Of a DNA stretch of 64,000 bases, positions 46,115 through 60,150 are shown piece after piece. The DNA lies in contig CAJJDN010000042.1 in the NCBI GenBank assembly GCA_905182985.1, forward strand, positions 357,943 through 421,942, read 5' to 3'. Source of the DNA: Paramecium sonneborni (lineage: Eukaryota; Ciliophora; Oligohymenophorea; Peniculida; Parameciidae). The notes under the pieces were generated by a model. That model searched no databases. It was not told the origin of the DNA and was given only the letters and a program-made list of their open reading frames with translations. Positions within the stretch are counted from its first letter, which is position 1, and each line of letters opens with the position of its first letter. A program made the position numbers and the translations under genes.

Positions 46115-49100
46115 ATGAAGTTATTATTACTATTTTTGTTGACATCTATTTTTGTAGTATAAAGTGAGACAACAAATATTAGTTTAAGTTCACCTTGTTC
46201 ATGTACTTAACTTTTTGAATATGATTGCTACAGAAATTAAAATTGTGTTTGGAATAAGCTTTTACTAAGATGTGAAATTAAATCAACAACAGAAGACACT
46301 AACACAAACACAAATACTAAAATAAGTTCATATTGTACTAAATTTGGATCTGATAAATGCTGGTAAGAAGAAGGATGTGCTTACATTTTAAATGAATGTG
46401 TTTAATTTACATCATGTTCTAGTTATCCTTTTAGTGTTTAAGAACTTTGTTAGATGGTTTCGAGTAAATGTATCACAGATGGTGAAAAATGTGTTGAACT
46501 AGCTGATTGTTACTAATATTCAACTCCTACATCTTGTGTTAAAAATTCAAAAGGAAAGTATTGCTTTTGGGATTAATATTGTCTCGATGCAACAGATTGT
46601 ATCAAACTTCCACTTTCATTCAAAACAGATGCTTAATGTCGTGAATAACTCCCTTATTGTACAATTAATCCAAGAGGTGGATGTCAGGTCAGTGGATACA
46701 ATTGTGAAGATCAAGAGTTTGAGATGTAATGCTATTATAATCAAAAATTGGGATTATGTGCATGGGTTAATGGTAAATGTATGAATCGTTCATGTGAAAC
46801 TGCTCCAAAATCTATAAGAACTGATGAAGCTTGTTAAGAATATTTTGAAGGCTGCACATTAATTGCAGAAGGAGGATGTAGACAAAGAACATAATGTAAT
46901 GATGTGACAATTAAGGAATCTTGTACATATAGTGCTAATGGTTCTCTATGTTTTTGGAATGAAGGAAAGTGTTATGATAAAAAATGTGAAAATGCTCCTT
47001 AAAATATTATTTGTTCTAGTTTTTAAGAAAATTGTGTTCCAAAATCTGTAGGAGGTTGTATGAGTATCGGTGAGTGCTCAAAATATGATTTAGAAGAGAG
47101 TTGTAAGATAGATAAAGATAATAATAAATGTTTTTGGACAGGTAATTAATGTGTATCACATACATGTGAGAGTGCCCCTTTAGAATATGTAACTCATGAA
47201 TAATGTGCAACTTATAAAGAAGATTGCACAGTAAATAATAGTACATTTAAAGGTTGTTCATAGAGAACTTGTGACAATGCTCCAACGACTGCAACCACAT
47301 TTCTTAGAACAAATTATGAATGCAATAAATATAAAGAAGGTTGCATAACAAAATTAGGTGGAGGCTGTAAGTAATTAAATGAATGTAGTGATATTGATGT
47401 TGAAATAGGTTGTGTAGTTGATAAATATGGTAGAAATTGTTTTTTTTATAATGGTGAATGTGCATTAAGAATTTGTGAAAATGCTCCATTGTCTTTTAAT
47501 AGTCATGAATAATGTTAGGAATTTAATATAGAATGTACAGTAGCACGGACAAAGATTGGATGTGTTAAGATGGCATGTTAAGTTTTAACTTCATAAAGTA
47601 CTTGTAAGGTAGATTTAAATGGTAATCGATGTTTTTGGACAGGTCTTTGTTATACAAAGAGTTGTGCTAATGCTCCATTTGAATATGATTCAGATTTGAA
47701 ATGCAAAAATTATCTTAGTTCATGTACGATAGCAAATAGTGGTCGTGGATGTATAATTAGACCGAGTCAATGCAATTAATTAGTTCTTGAAGATTAATGT
47801 TATATAACATCAACAGGTTAAATTTGTGGATGGTTTGAAGGAGCATGTTATGACAAAGCTTGTTTTACAGCACCTTATACTTCAGATTATGATACTTATG
47901 AAGAATGTGATAATTATTTAAGTGGATGCACTGTTGCAAGTGAAGGAAATGGAGGTTGTGTTCTTTTGGATTCATGCACAACTTATACAGCTTAAAGAAG
48001 TTGTCGATTTAATAATTTAAATTAACTTTGTGAATGGACTGGAAATGCTTGTTATGATAAAGCATGCACTACAGCTCCTTAAAATGCTGATCATGATTCA
48101 AATGAAGAATGTGATGCTTATTTAACTGGATGTATTGTTGCTCCTAGTGGATAAGGATGTGTTTTAAAACCAAGTAGTTGTGGAATGATGAGTACAAATA
48201 CTTAATGTACAGAAACATCTACAAATTCACTTGGAGGACCATGTGTTTGGGTTGGAACATGTGTGAATAGAACTTGCAATAATGCCCCTGTTTCCACTAG
48301 TTATGATACTCATGAAGAATGCTACACATTTTTATCTTCTTGCACGGTAGTTGCAAGTGGAATTGGAGGTTGTATGACATAATTAAGTACTTGTGGCTAA
48401 TATACAACATTTAGATCATGTTAATTAGCATCAAATGGATAGAAATGTGCTTGGCAATATAATTAATGTTAAAATAGAATATGTTCATATGCTCCTGATA
48501 CAGATTAATTTGATTCTGATTCAGAATGTTCTACTTTCCTTAGTTCTTGTACAGTAGTCAGGAGAATAAGTAATTTAGGTTGTACATCTAGATTAAGCTA
48601 ATGTTAAGATCTTACAGAATAATAATGTATCAGTGATAGTAGTAATAATCTATGTACTTGGGATACAACTCTTGCTACTCCTCATTGTAAAACTAGATCT
48701 TGTTCATTAATGATTGGATACACTTATACATAATCAAATTGTAAGAATTGGTTATAAGGTTGTGTTGTTGATAATGCTTCAACTCACATAAGTTGTATGG
48801 CCTAAAAAAACAGGTGCTATCAATATATTTATGAGGATAATTGTGAATATTCTACTTCAGATGGTTACTGTACTTGGGATGGCTCATCTTGTGTTTCTCG
48901 AGATTGTACTACAACACAAAATATATCAGATTTTAATCACACAAATTGTAATAATTGGTTATCTTAATGTACTGTTGCAGCTCCAACAAGTTGTATTTAA
49001 AAACCTACAAACTGTGCTGATTATGTTAATTATGATTAATGTTATAAGAATTACTCAAATCATCCTTGTGCTTGGGTAGATGATGCATGTATTGAGAAGA

Positions 49101-52100
49101 CATGCATTAATCATGGCTATTCAGTTACTGTATTTAGTTAAACTAATTGCAAAAATTGGTTGTCTTCATGTTCTGCTAATCCAGGAAATACTGCTTGTGA
49201 AACTACAAGAACTTGTGCTAATTTTACAGGAAGTACATTTACTCATTCTGATTGCAATACATGGTTATCTGATTGTACAACTGATGGAAGTTAATGTATT
49301 AATAAAACATGTACTAATTATGGTTCAAATGTTACAACCTTCGATAATTCTACATGTTCAACTTGGTTCAGTGAATGCACAAATGATGGATCAACTGCTT
49401 GTAAGAGTGCTAGAACTTGTTCCAATTATGGAATCAAAGTTACTATATTTAATCATACTAATTGTACCACTTGGTTATCATCATGCACTAATACAAATTC
49501 AGCTTGTACAGCTAGAACTTGTACTAATTATGGATAAAATATTTTATTTTTTACTCATGATACTTGTAATACTTGGTTATCATCATGTACTGTCACTTGG
49601 GATAAATTAGGTTGTGAAACTAAAACATGCACAAATTATGGTCAATAAGTTACTACTTTTGATAATTCCAATTGTTCAACTTGGCTATCAGGATGTTAAG
49701 CTAATATAAATGCTACTGCTTGTGAATCAACCAATACTTGTCCTTCTGGAGCATTTACAACTGTTGCTAATTGTAATAATTATCTAGAATCTTGTACATT
49801 TGTAAGTGCTGTAAGCACATCTTAATGTACTAATAAAGTTTGCACATCAACATCAGGTATAACAACATTTAATCATAAAACTTGTTCGAATTTTTATAAA
49901 ATGTGTACAAGCAATTCAGGTTCAACTAATTGTGAATGGAGAACGTGTTATAATCATAAAGGATTTATTTCTTATTTTTCTCATGTATCATGTGAAAATT
50001 GGTTGTTTTAATGCACAGCAAATAGTACAAATACAGGATGCACAGTAAAAACTTGTACTAATCATGGAGGTAATGTAACATCATTTACAAATACAGAATG
50101 TAACAAATGGCATCCTTCTTGTAATGGAACAGGTTCTGCATGTTAAGAAAGTAGGACATGTGCAAGTGCTCCAACAGGATATTAATATGAACATTCAAAT
50201 TGTGAGGCATATTCTTTAAGTTGTACAAAAAATAATGCAACAACTTGTACTACTAAAACCTGCTCTAAAGCAAATTCAGTATTTTCCATTTTTAATCATG
50301 CTAATTGTTCAGAATGGTTAAGTAGTTGTACATCTGATGCAACTTATTCAGCCTGCACAGACAAAACTTGTACTAATTATAAAGATCAATTAAGTACAAT
50401 AAGCCATGCAACATGTTCTGGTTGGTTATCAACTTGTACAAGCAACAAAGAAGGTACTGCTTGTGAAACAATATCTTGTTATAATCATGGATCTTAAGTT
50501 ACTGTGATAGATAATACTAATTGTGGAAACTGGAAAAGTGGATGTGTTGGAGGAGGATCTACCTGCAGAAATACTACAAATACAGTTTGTGGGTCATATG
50601 TTGGAACTTTTAATCATCCAAATTGTACAAGTCATTTAAGTACATGTACTCATTCTGGAGGTACAAAATGCATAGTTAGAACATGTTAATTAGCATCTTA
50701 GGGCAACATTACAGTGTTCAATCATTAAAATTGTAGTGATTGGTATTTAGAATGTACAGCAAATTCAAATGGAAGTAGTTGTTAATATAGAACTTGTTAT
50801 AATCATGGAGATTATATTGTTACATTTAATGCAAGTACTTGTTCTGGATGGCTTTATGGTTGCAATGTGAATTCAACGAATGATGGATGTATAAGTGAAC
50901 GTACATGTAGTAATTATGGAGCTTATTTAACAGAATTCACTCATGAAACTTGTAGTAATTGGTTGAGTACATGTACAGTAGACTCTGGAAGTACAGCTTG
51001 CATAGATAGAACATGTACAAATTATGGAAGTAACGTGACTGTGTTTAATTATACTAATTGTAATGCTTGGTTAGATGGATGTACTGGAACAGGTAGTTTT
51101 TGTGAAGCTAGATCTTGTAGTAATTTTTCAACTGGAGCCATTCCTTACACTGAAGCTAATTGTTATAAATGGTATTCTTATTGTAAAGTTAATAATTCTC
51201 TTACTGCTTGTATAAGTACACGTACATGTACTAATTATGCTGGTAATATAACTACATTTGACCATTCAAATTGTAATAATTGGCTATCAGATTGCACTGT
51301 CGCATCAGATGGAAACAGTTGTGAAACTAAAACTTGTACTAATAGTAATATTACTTCAGGGAATTTCAATTTAACTAATTGTAATTCATGGTTATCAGGA
51401 TGTATAGCTAATAGTTCCGCAGACAATTGTGAGACTGTAAAAACTTGCGAAAATGCAATATCTAATCTTACTACATTTGATCATTCAACTTGCTCAAGTT
51501 GGAAGAGTTCATGCACTTATGATAAAGCAGGAACTACTTCAACTGGAACAGCCTGTATTGAATTTATATGTTCTAATGCTTAATTGACTGCATTTAATCA
51601 TTCTGATTGTTAAACCTACCATAGCAGTTGCACAGTAAATTCTACTGCTGATGGATGCGTTGAGTTCATATGTACAAATGCTGTCAATTCTATTTCTACA
51701 TTTACAGACGATGATTGCAAAAGCTATAAAGTTACATGTACTGTAAATAGTTCTGATAATAATTGCGAAGATAAAACTTGTGCTAATGCATCACGTACTT
51801 TGTCAAATACTATTTCAGATGGTAATTACAATCATGATGATTGTAATAATTGGTTACCATCCTGCACCATTAATAATTCAAGAAATGGATGTGAAACTAT
51901 GACTTGCGCCAATGCATCAAACTCTAATGGCATTACTATTACTATAGACTAAGATTTTAGTTGTACAAATAGTTGGATGTCTTCTTGTGATTTGCACACT
52001 TCAAATAGTTATTGTGTTGATAAGACATGTCTTACATTTAGGGATACATTATCAGCTTTAAATTGCGCTAGTTATTTATCTGGATGTACATATTATGGAA

Positions 52101-55100
52101 ATTATGATAATACCACTTCTTGTACTTCTACAGTAAGAACATGTGCTAGTGCAGTTACAGCCCATGATAATGGTTATGACATTGTTAGTTAAGCTGGATG
52201 TAATTTATGGAAATCTGGCTGTGCTTATAGAGGCACAGGTAATTATGGCTGTGAAGAAAGAACATGTTCAAATTATGTAAGTGCAAATTAATCTAATCCA
52301 ACATCTTATGCTTAATGTAATAGTTGGTTAGCTACTTGCACATATGATAATATTAATTAAATATGTGTAGAAAAAAACTGTTCTAACTTTTCTTAATCTT
52401 CACCATCCTAAAATAATTGTGTTGCTTGGAACCCTTAATGTACAATCAATTCAACATCAACAGGTTGTGAAAAAAAAAATTGCACCAACTTTTCATACGT
52501 CTCTTAGGTCTTTAATGACACTGATTGTGAACTCTGGTGGTTTAATTGTAAAGCAAATTCAGCCAAAACTGCTTGTGTAGCAAGTTGCACTACAACTACT
52601 GTTACTACATTTAACTTTGAAAATTGTTAAAATTGGGATACTATGTGCTCAGTTAATAGCGATAACAATAATTGTGAAAAAAGAAGTTGTTTAAACCCTT
52701 AGCTAGCATCCTACACTGATACTACATGTTCAGAGTGGTTATCAACTTGTACAAATAATGGAAATACAAGTTGTAAAGATAGAACGTGTTATAATTATTA
52801 AACAAATTTATTATTATTTTCATCAACCACTTGTGAAAATTGGTGGTCATTATGCACTAATTATAAAACTTAAGGTTGTATGCCTAAGAAATGTGAAAAT
52901 TTTACAGGGACTGTTAATGATAGCAATTGTTAATCTTATCTATCCTATTGCATAGCAAATACAACAAAAACAAAATGTATAACTAAAAGAACATGTACAA
53001 ATCATGGATCAGTAGTTACTACGTTTACGCATGTCAATTGTGAAAGCTGGAATAGTAATTGTACTAATAATAGTAATAATACCGCTTGCATTGAAAAAAC
53101 TTGCAGTAATATAAATTTAAGTGCAGTAATTTAAATAAATTCATACACATGTAATGCTTGGAAAACTAGTTGTGCATTTATTAATGGAAGTTGCACAGAT
53201 AAGACTTGTACTAATTCAGAATTGGTTGGCAGTGATGTAACATAAACAAATTGTAGTGATTGGTTGCCATATTGTACAGCAAATAATGCTATTTGGCCAT
53301 AATATTGCGAATTAAAGACTTGCTAAAATCATTCATTAGTAACAATAAGTTAAGCTAATTGTTAAAATTGGCTTTCTTATTGTAGTGTGAATTCTGCAGG
53401 AACAGCATGCATGACTCATCGAACATGTAGTAATTATGGAATAAATATTTTAACATTCAATCATATTAATTGTGAAGCCTGGATGTATTATTGTACAGTG
53501 AATAATGCAAATGATGGATGTATGAACAAAACTTGTTTTAATACTAATTTGACTGTTTTTAATGATTAAACTTGTGGATAATGGTTGAATACCTGTAAAG
53601 CCAATTCATCAAACACAGGATGTGAAATAAGAACTTGCACAAATTATGGTAATTAGTTAACAAGTTTTACTTCAGCAACATGTTCTTATTGGTTGTATTA
53701 ATGTACAAATGATACAACAGTTGGTTGTAAGACTACTAGAACATGCACAAGTTATAATAATGTAATATAAAATTTTTCATTGTAAACCTGCTCAGAATAT
53801 TTAAGCACATGTGTTCCAGATCCAACAAAATCAACATGTTTAATAAGAACTTGTAGTAATGCTTAAGAATTACCTTCATATACACAATAAAATTGTTCAA
53901 ATTGGTTGAATAGTTGCACTGTTAATTTAACTAATGATGGTTGTATAGATAGAACATGCTAGAATGCATCTCTTTCCTTTTATAATTTTAATAGTTGTTC
54001 TAGTTGGTTAAGTTCTTGTACTGTTAATACAACAAATGATGGTTGCACTGAAAAGACATGTAGTAACAGCACAGTTATTTAATTTACATAAACTAATTGC
54101 ACAGCTTGGTTAAGTACATGTACAAATGGTACAAATACTTGTATTAATAAAACATGTTCAAATTATACTGGTACTATTAATCAAACAAATTGTATTGCTT
54201 GGTTACCTTATTGTTATGCTGATTCTACATCTTAAACTTAATGTTACAGTTTGAGAAATTGTTATAATCATAATTTAACTACATTTACTGTTGCTACATG
54301 TAGCTTATGGTCTCCATTATGTACTGTTAATACTACAAATAATGGATGTGTTGAAAAAACTTGTTATAATAATAATTTAACCAAATTTAGTCATGTCACT
54401 TGTTCAGATTGGTTATCAACATGTACTGTCAATATGGATGCGACTGGTTGTGAGATTAGATCATGTACAAATTATGGAAATAATATTGCAGTATTTAATA
54501 ATACAAATTGTAAAGCATGGTAAAAATATTGTAAAGTAACAACTTTGGCAAATGCTTGTGAACCAGTTACTTGTTGGAAAAATTCTGAAAGTGTATTTAA
54601 TCATACTAATTGTTATACTCACTTGGATTAATGTACTGTTGCAGATTCAACATCTTGTGGATCAACAAGAACTTGCACTAATCATGGTAGTGCAGTAACT
54701 ATTTTTAATCATGCAAATTGTTAATTTTGGTTAACTAAATGTACTGTAAATTCTGCAGGAACAGCTTGTGAAGAAATGACCTGTACAAATCATGGGATTT
54801 AAGTAACTAAATTTACTCATGCAAATTGTTAAAATTGGATATTTGATTGTACTGTTAATTCAACTGGTACAGATTGTGAATTAAAAACATGTTCTAATTA
54901 TGGTGCTAATGTAGTTGTTTACACTCATGCTAATTGTTTTGCTTGGTTATCAAATTGCACTGCAAATTCAACTAATAGTGCATGTATTAATAAAACATGT
55001 CTTAATACTACTGGAATTAGTACATGGACTTAGGCTAATTGTGAGTCATGGTTAAGTGTTTGTTAATTAAGTAAACCAACTACTTGTAAAACTAATGTTT

Positions 55101-58100
55101 CAAGTTGTTCATCAGCAACATATAATTAATGTGTGAAAGCTACAAATAATAATATATGTGTGTGGCATTAAAATTAATGTAAAAATAGGGCTTGTGATAA
55201 TTTTATTGGAACAGCAAATCACACTAACTGTTAAAATTGGTTCAGTACTTGCACAGTCAATACTACTAATACAGGATGCACCACAAAACCAACTAACTGC
55301 ACTAATGGGGGAGTGACTTAAGACTAATGTGTTCTAAGCAGTTCTAATGTTAAATGTGCTTGGATTGGAGGTACTTGTGTTAATAGAACATGTGCACAAT
55401 ATTCTGGTACATTCAATCACTCTAATTGTTACAATTGGTTAAATACTTGCACAGTTAATAGTGCTTCTAATGCTTGCGAAAGTTTATCAACTTAATGTAC
55501 CTCATATGCTATCGAGGATTAATGTAATTTAACCAATTCAGGCACCATATGCTTTTGGGATGTCAATAAATGTGTTATTAGAACATGTGAACACGCTTCT
55601 CAAACTTCTGATTATAATGATCATACTAAATGTTTTACATTTTTGAATACATGCACAGTTGCTCGATTTGGAGGATGCACAGATAAATTGGCTGCTTGTT
55701 CTACATATAAATAATAATCTTAATGTTATTAAAGTTCATCTGGAGTTAAATGTTATTGGAATACTTTAACTTCTTTATGTACAGATGCTATTTGTACAAA
55801 TGCAGTTTCAACTTTAACAACTCATTAAGATTGTTAAGATTTTTTGAATACTTGCACAGTGAATACTGCAGGAGGTTGTATTCCTTTGGTAGCATGTAAT
55901 TTATACACTACTCCTTAATCATGTGTGAAATCTAACACTGGAGATACTTGTGAATGGTAAACTTAAACAAGTACTTGTAATATAAAATCTTGCACAACTG
56001 CTGCACTAGATAACACAAGAGATACTCATGAAGAATGTTAAGATTACCTTTCAAATTGTACAGTAACTGCTACAGGAGTAGGTGGTTGTGTTGCTTTGAA
56101 TGATTGCAATAATTATGTTTCTGAGAGATAATGCAAAATAAATTTAAGCGGGTCTTTATGTGGATGGAATGGTTTAGTTTGTGCAAATCGTTCTTGTTAG
56201 ACTGCTCCTCCAACAGTAACATATAGTAATGATAGTGCTTGTTAAAATTATATGGATGGATGTACAGTAGTTGAAACTGGATATGGTTGCATATCTAGAA
56301 AAGCAGATTGTTCAGATTATAAAATAAGTAAATAATGTGTAAAAACAATAACAAACTAATTATGTTATTGGAATATGGAATTACCTATAGCAGCTTGTGA
56401 GATTAGAACGTGCTTTAATGCACCTAGTGATTCACTTACACCTGAATTATGTGAATAACATTTAAATTTGTGTTATTCTAACATGCAGTATTGTAGATTA
56501 GAAGAATGTGAAGATCTCTCATTCTCAACAGATTTTGAATGTAAATATTACAATAGTAAATGCACAACAGATGGTACTAAATGTGTATTAAGAAAGAAAT
56601 GTTCAGATGTATAAAATAGTGCTGGATGTGTGATGGATGATAAATTTAATGAATGTGAATGGTATAATTAAGAGTGTGTATTAAAAACTTGTTAGACTGC
56701 ACCTGCTTTTAAAACTGAATTGGAATGCAATCTCTATAAAGAAGGTTGTACAACTAAATTATTTGGAGGTTGCAGAGAAAAGACTACTTGTACATAAGCT
56801 AATGTAGAATAAGCATGTACAACATCTAGTAATGGTGAAATATGTGTTTGGGAACAAGGTTTTTGTAGGGCATAAAAATGTGAAGATTTTTAAGGTAGTT
56901 ATGATGAAATTTGTGATGATTAGAAGAAAGGATGTGTAAGCGATGGAATAAAATGTATTCTACCTAGATATTGTTCATAATTACTTACAAAAGATGAATG
57001 TATCAAAGGTGTAGATGGTCCATGTATTTGGTATGAATTTGGTTGTACACTATTTCTTTCTTGTTCTAGCATTTTAAGTAATCTAGATAGCACATGTAAA
57101 TCTGCTAATAGTTTATGTACTACAGATGGTTTCAGATGTGTTGGATTAGATAAATGTTCTAATTATCGAATATAAGAAGCATGTAAAACTGGTTTAGATG
57201 GAAATTGTTTGTGGATTGAATCATAATAGAGGTGTCTTTTGTTTGCAAAGTGTTCTGATTTACCTTATTTAACTCACAATGATTGTTAAAATGCTTCATC
57301 AAAATGCACCACAGATACTTTAAATGGATGTATTGATTTAACAGATTGTTTCAATTACAAGTAGAAAGAATAATGCATAATAAGTTCTTAATCACAAAAA
57401 TACTTAAATAATTAAGTAATATAAACAGGATACTGTGCATGGGTAAATAATAAATGTCGAGATCAATAGTGTGAAGATTTAAGTGGTGAAACCCATGAAT
57501 CATGTGAATCAAAACTAAAAGGATGTACTTCTGATGGAACTAATTGTGTTTCAATGAAACTTTGTTCTAAGTATACTAATATTATCACCTGCAATCTTGC
57601 TTTAGGAACTGATGGAAAATGCTTTTTTTCTAATAATGGTTGCAGAATTCTTGAATGCTCGGATATTAAAAATGGAACTAATCATTTTACCTGTTAGAGT
57701 TTCAAATCTACTTGTATATCTAATGGAGAATAATGTATACCATAAGTAAAATGTGAGTTATATCCAAATTAATTTGCTTGCACTTATTTAGGATTGGATG
57801 GATAATGTGCTTGGAATGGATCTAAATGTGTTTTGATGAAATCTTGTGAAGATGCTCATATAGATATGATAGCTTGTCAAAGAATGAATGAATTCTGTAA
57901 TTGGAAATCAGATGTTAATGGTACTTCAGAATGTCTTCCTCATACATGTTAAACTAAAGGTGTTCTGAATTAATGTAATTATATCAAAGATTTTAATGCT
58001 AAAACGATAACAACTTGTATATGGTCTAATGAATTTTGTCAATCTGTTGATCCTCGAAATCTATAAAGTAATGAATGCAATTTAAACACTTAAAATACAT

Positions 58101-58228
58101 ATCGATGGAATCCACTTAATAATACTTGTGAGTCTTGCTCTCTTTAATCAGTCAATTACACTAATACAACAGTTGTCAGCTATATTCATTTATTATCGAT
58201 AATGATAATATATGCAATGTTATTTTGA
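46115..58228 (+). CDS. giant cysteine-periodic surface antigen (immobilisation-antigen type)
   Basis: A 12,114-nt frame (4037 residues) that appears intronless: the start, the end and every open piece I checked inside share one frame. It begins with a signal peptide (MKLLLLFLLTSIFVVQS) and ends with a hydrophobic tail (YIHLLSIMIIYAMLF) suited to GPI anchoring. Residues about 30-860 and 3070-4000 are Paramecium surface-antigen (PSA) type domains of about 60-70 residues with about eight Cys (C-x-F/A-W ... C-x-x-x-x-C-x-x-A-P ... C ... G-C). The centre is a different repeat (next entry). It is coated with N-x-S/T sites. Function: the abundant GPI-anchored ciliate surface coat subject to antigenic variation. 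Known family members are around 2000-2700 residues, so this one is unusually long. Confidence 0.88.
48690..55320 (+). repeat. about sixty tandem 33-38-residue four-Cys repeats in the surface antigen
   Basis: Protein-level tandem repeats with consensus C-[T/S]-N-[Y/H]-G-x(3-5)-T-x-F-x-[H/N]-x-[T/N]-C-x-x-W-L-x-x-C-T-x(5-10)-C-x-x-[K/R]-[T/S], for example CTNYGSNVTTFDN then CSTWFSEC. The invariant Trp and four Cys per unit distinguish it from the eight-Cys PSA domains on either side. Length varies by a few residues and DNA copies are diverged, so this is not a recent expansion, though some neighbouring units share longer identities. Confidence 0.8.
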
Positions 58229-58467
58229 AGATTTATTCAACATTAAATATATAATAATATTTATTTTTTGTATTTCAAAATTTATAACAGCAATATATTT
58301 ACCAAAACTTTTATCTCATTACTTTCCCCTTCAATATCTCACTATCCCAGAATTACCTCAAAAGGAGTTTCCTAATTTGATTTACGACTGAAGATATATA
58401 TAACAGAAATTAAATTTAAAATCAAGAGAAATAAGATTTCATCTAAGCCTAATAACAAATAACAAAA

Positions 58468-59033
58468 ATGGAAAAAACTCTTTAAAATTACAACTAAATT
58501 ATACATAAAGGGATAAATAAAATAATAATCAACAACATGAACCTCCCATTTCTGGAAGATTCAATTAAATCACTGATTAAGATATTAGGTTTGTCTCTCT
58601 TATAAGTTTTAGGAAGAAATTAAATTTAGAAAAAAAAATTGTGTAAATTAACAAGAAATTAAAACAATTCTAACCAAATCTATTATAATTATTTTTTATA
58701 TTCACTTCTTATAATCATTATGAAATAATTGATCTAACAACTAAAAAATTGACCAATCTTATCAAGATGATATTAACATTTGGAATTTAGAATTGTTATG
58801 AACTACTTAAATAATTGAAATACTCCCAATCAATCAATTATAGTTAATTTCTATAATTAATTTTCCCCTATGCCAATTATGACTAAATTTGTAATCCGAC
58901 AGATTTAAAATATCAATTGGATAACTCTACTTAAGAATAAATAGATATTTTTGTAGATTAGATTAAATTAAATGAAATTATAAATGATGTCTATTCTTTA
59001 ATAATACAGATAAAATGCTTTATAAGATATTGA
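58468..59033 (+). CDS. unknown protein, frame needs one base
   Basis: From about 58478 a 185-codon frame of clear protein character (HEPPISGRFNQITDQDI, PYANYDQICNPTDLKYQL, DIFVDQIKLNEIINDVYS) runs to TGA at 59031-59033, but it has no ATG. An ATG at 58468-58470 falls in frame if the A6 run at 58472-58477 were A7 (start MEKNSLKLQLNY). Further downstream, in a third frame, FGYIYMIILLILIIKIYNF looks like a membrane anchor, so the gene may extend to about 59150 through an intron or another shift. Function unknown. The 239 nt between the antigen stop and this ATG show nothing. Confidence 0.4.
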
Positions 59034-59181
59034 TGAAAGAGAGAGGAAAAATTAATTTCAATTATTAAAAACCAAAATCTTTGGCTATATTTATATGATA
59101 ATTCTATTAATTTTAATAATTAAAATTTATAATTTTTACATTTTAAAAAGATCTTTTCATATAAAAGAATAGATTACCTAA

Positions 59182-60000
59182 TCATTCATGTTATGTATTT
59201 TAATTTGAAAGATCTCCATGCTAATTTATAAATTCTAAGATTTCTTAAAATGATCTTTATTCAGGTTAATATTTTGGAATGTCCTCTCTACTTGTATAAA
59301 GTCCTAATGGGGCAATTCTATTTGAATTCAATGGAATAAATTCATCATACTCCTTTCCCCATTCATTATAATGAATAAATAATTCCTTTTTACTAACTTA
59401 TTTTATTGTTGCTACACACCATATAAATTATTAATCCATTATATCAACTTACTAATTGATTACAAAGTTATCTACTCTAATTTAGATATATTCTTATACT
59501 ATTTAGATTTATTCCATTATTCTGTTTCTTGTTATCTATTTTTAAAATGTCCAATTTATGTTTGATCTCCATATTAATTAACTAAATCTATGATTCTATT
59601 ATCAAAACTTTTACAATATTAGAAAGAGTGTGTTTTAATTTTCACTCTACAAACAGGACATTCCTATTATTAAAATAACTATTTACTGCCTTCCTCATTA
59701 AACTATCAAATATACACATTTCACAAAATGCATGCCCACATTAGGTTGTTGAAACTTTTTAAAAGATTTCTAGACATATTGGACAAATTAAATCTTCAAA
59801 TTTAGGCCTTGCTTATTACTAAAGTTTAATTTCTAAGAGAAAATAATTCAAGTGATTTTACTTTTTCTCCTTTCATTATAAGCCAATTCATTATTTTCTC
59901 TTTTTCGTATCTTCTTTAAAAAACTATCTTTCAACTATTCTTTATTGATCAATTCCAAATTTACTACTTATTCAATATGTTCTTCACATGCACAAATCAT
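59182..60000 (-). CDS. RING-finger protein with chromo-barrel/Tudor-knot-like domain
   Basis: 247 residues after introns at 59833-59861 (29 nt), 59664-59686 (23 nt) and 59477-59499 (23 nt). The RING finger at about 65-115 is complete (C-P-I-C ... C-G-H-x-F-C-x-x-C ... C-P-V-C; LICPICLEIF, TQCGHAFCEMC, ECPVCR), and the second intron falls just before its last cysteine pair. The C-terminal domain at about 165-215 reads FIWCVATIKQV, LFIHYNEWGKEYDEFI, SNRIAPLGLYT, the W-x-A-x-I ... H-Y-x-x-W-x-x-x-Y-D-E-W/F-I ... R-I-A-P pattern of chromo-barrel/Tudor-knot folds. The likely role is an E3 ubiquitin ligase; the second domain could read a modified protein. Splicing of all three introns is required to keep both domains in one frame. 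Confidence 0.8.
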
Positions 60001-60150
60001 TAGATTATTATAAAAATAATTAATATAATTTAATTATTGATTAATAAAAAATTTTGTATTTAGATTGCCACTCTATAGTGTATATATTTAATTTTTAATA
60101 TCTCAAAAGATTATAGTTCTTGTATAATTTAAAAGGTCAAACTTTTTTAT

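Noticed and set aside
46536..53569. Many separate short ORFs inside the surface-antigen region on both strands
   Set aside because: They either share the frame of the single 12.1-kb ORF, being cut only by TAA/TAG read as stops, or are out-of-frame shadows of its repeats.
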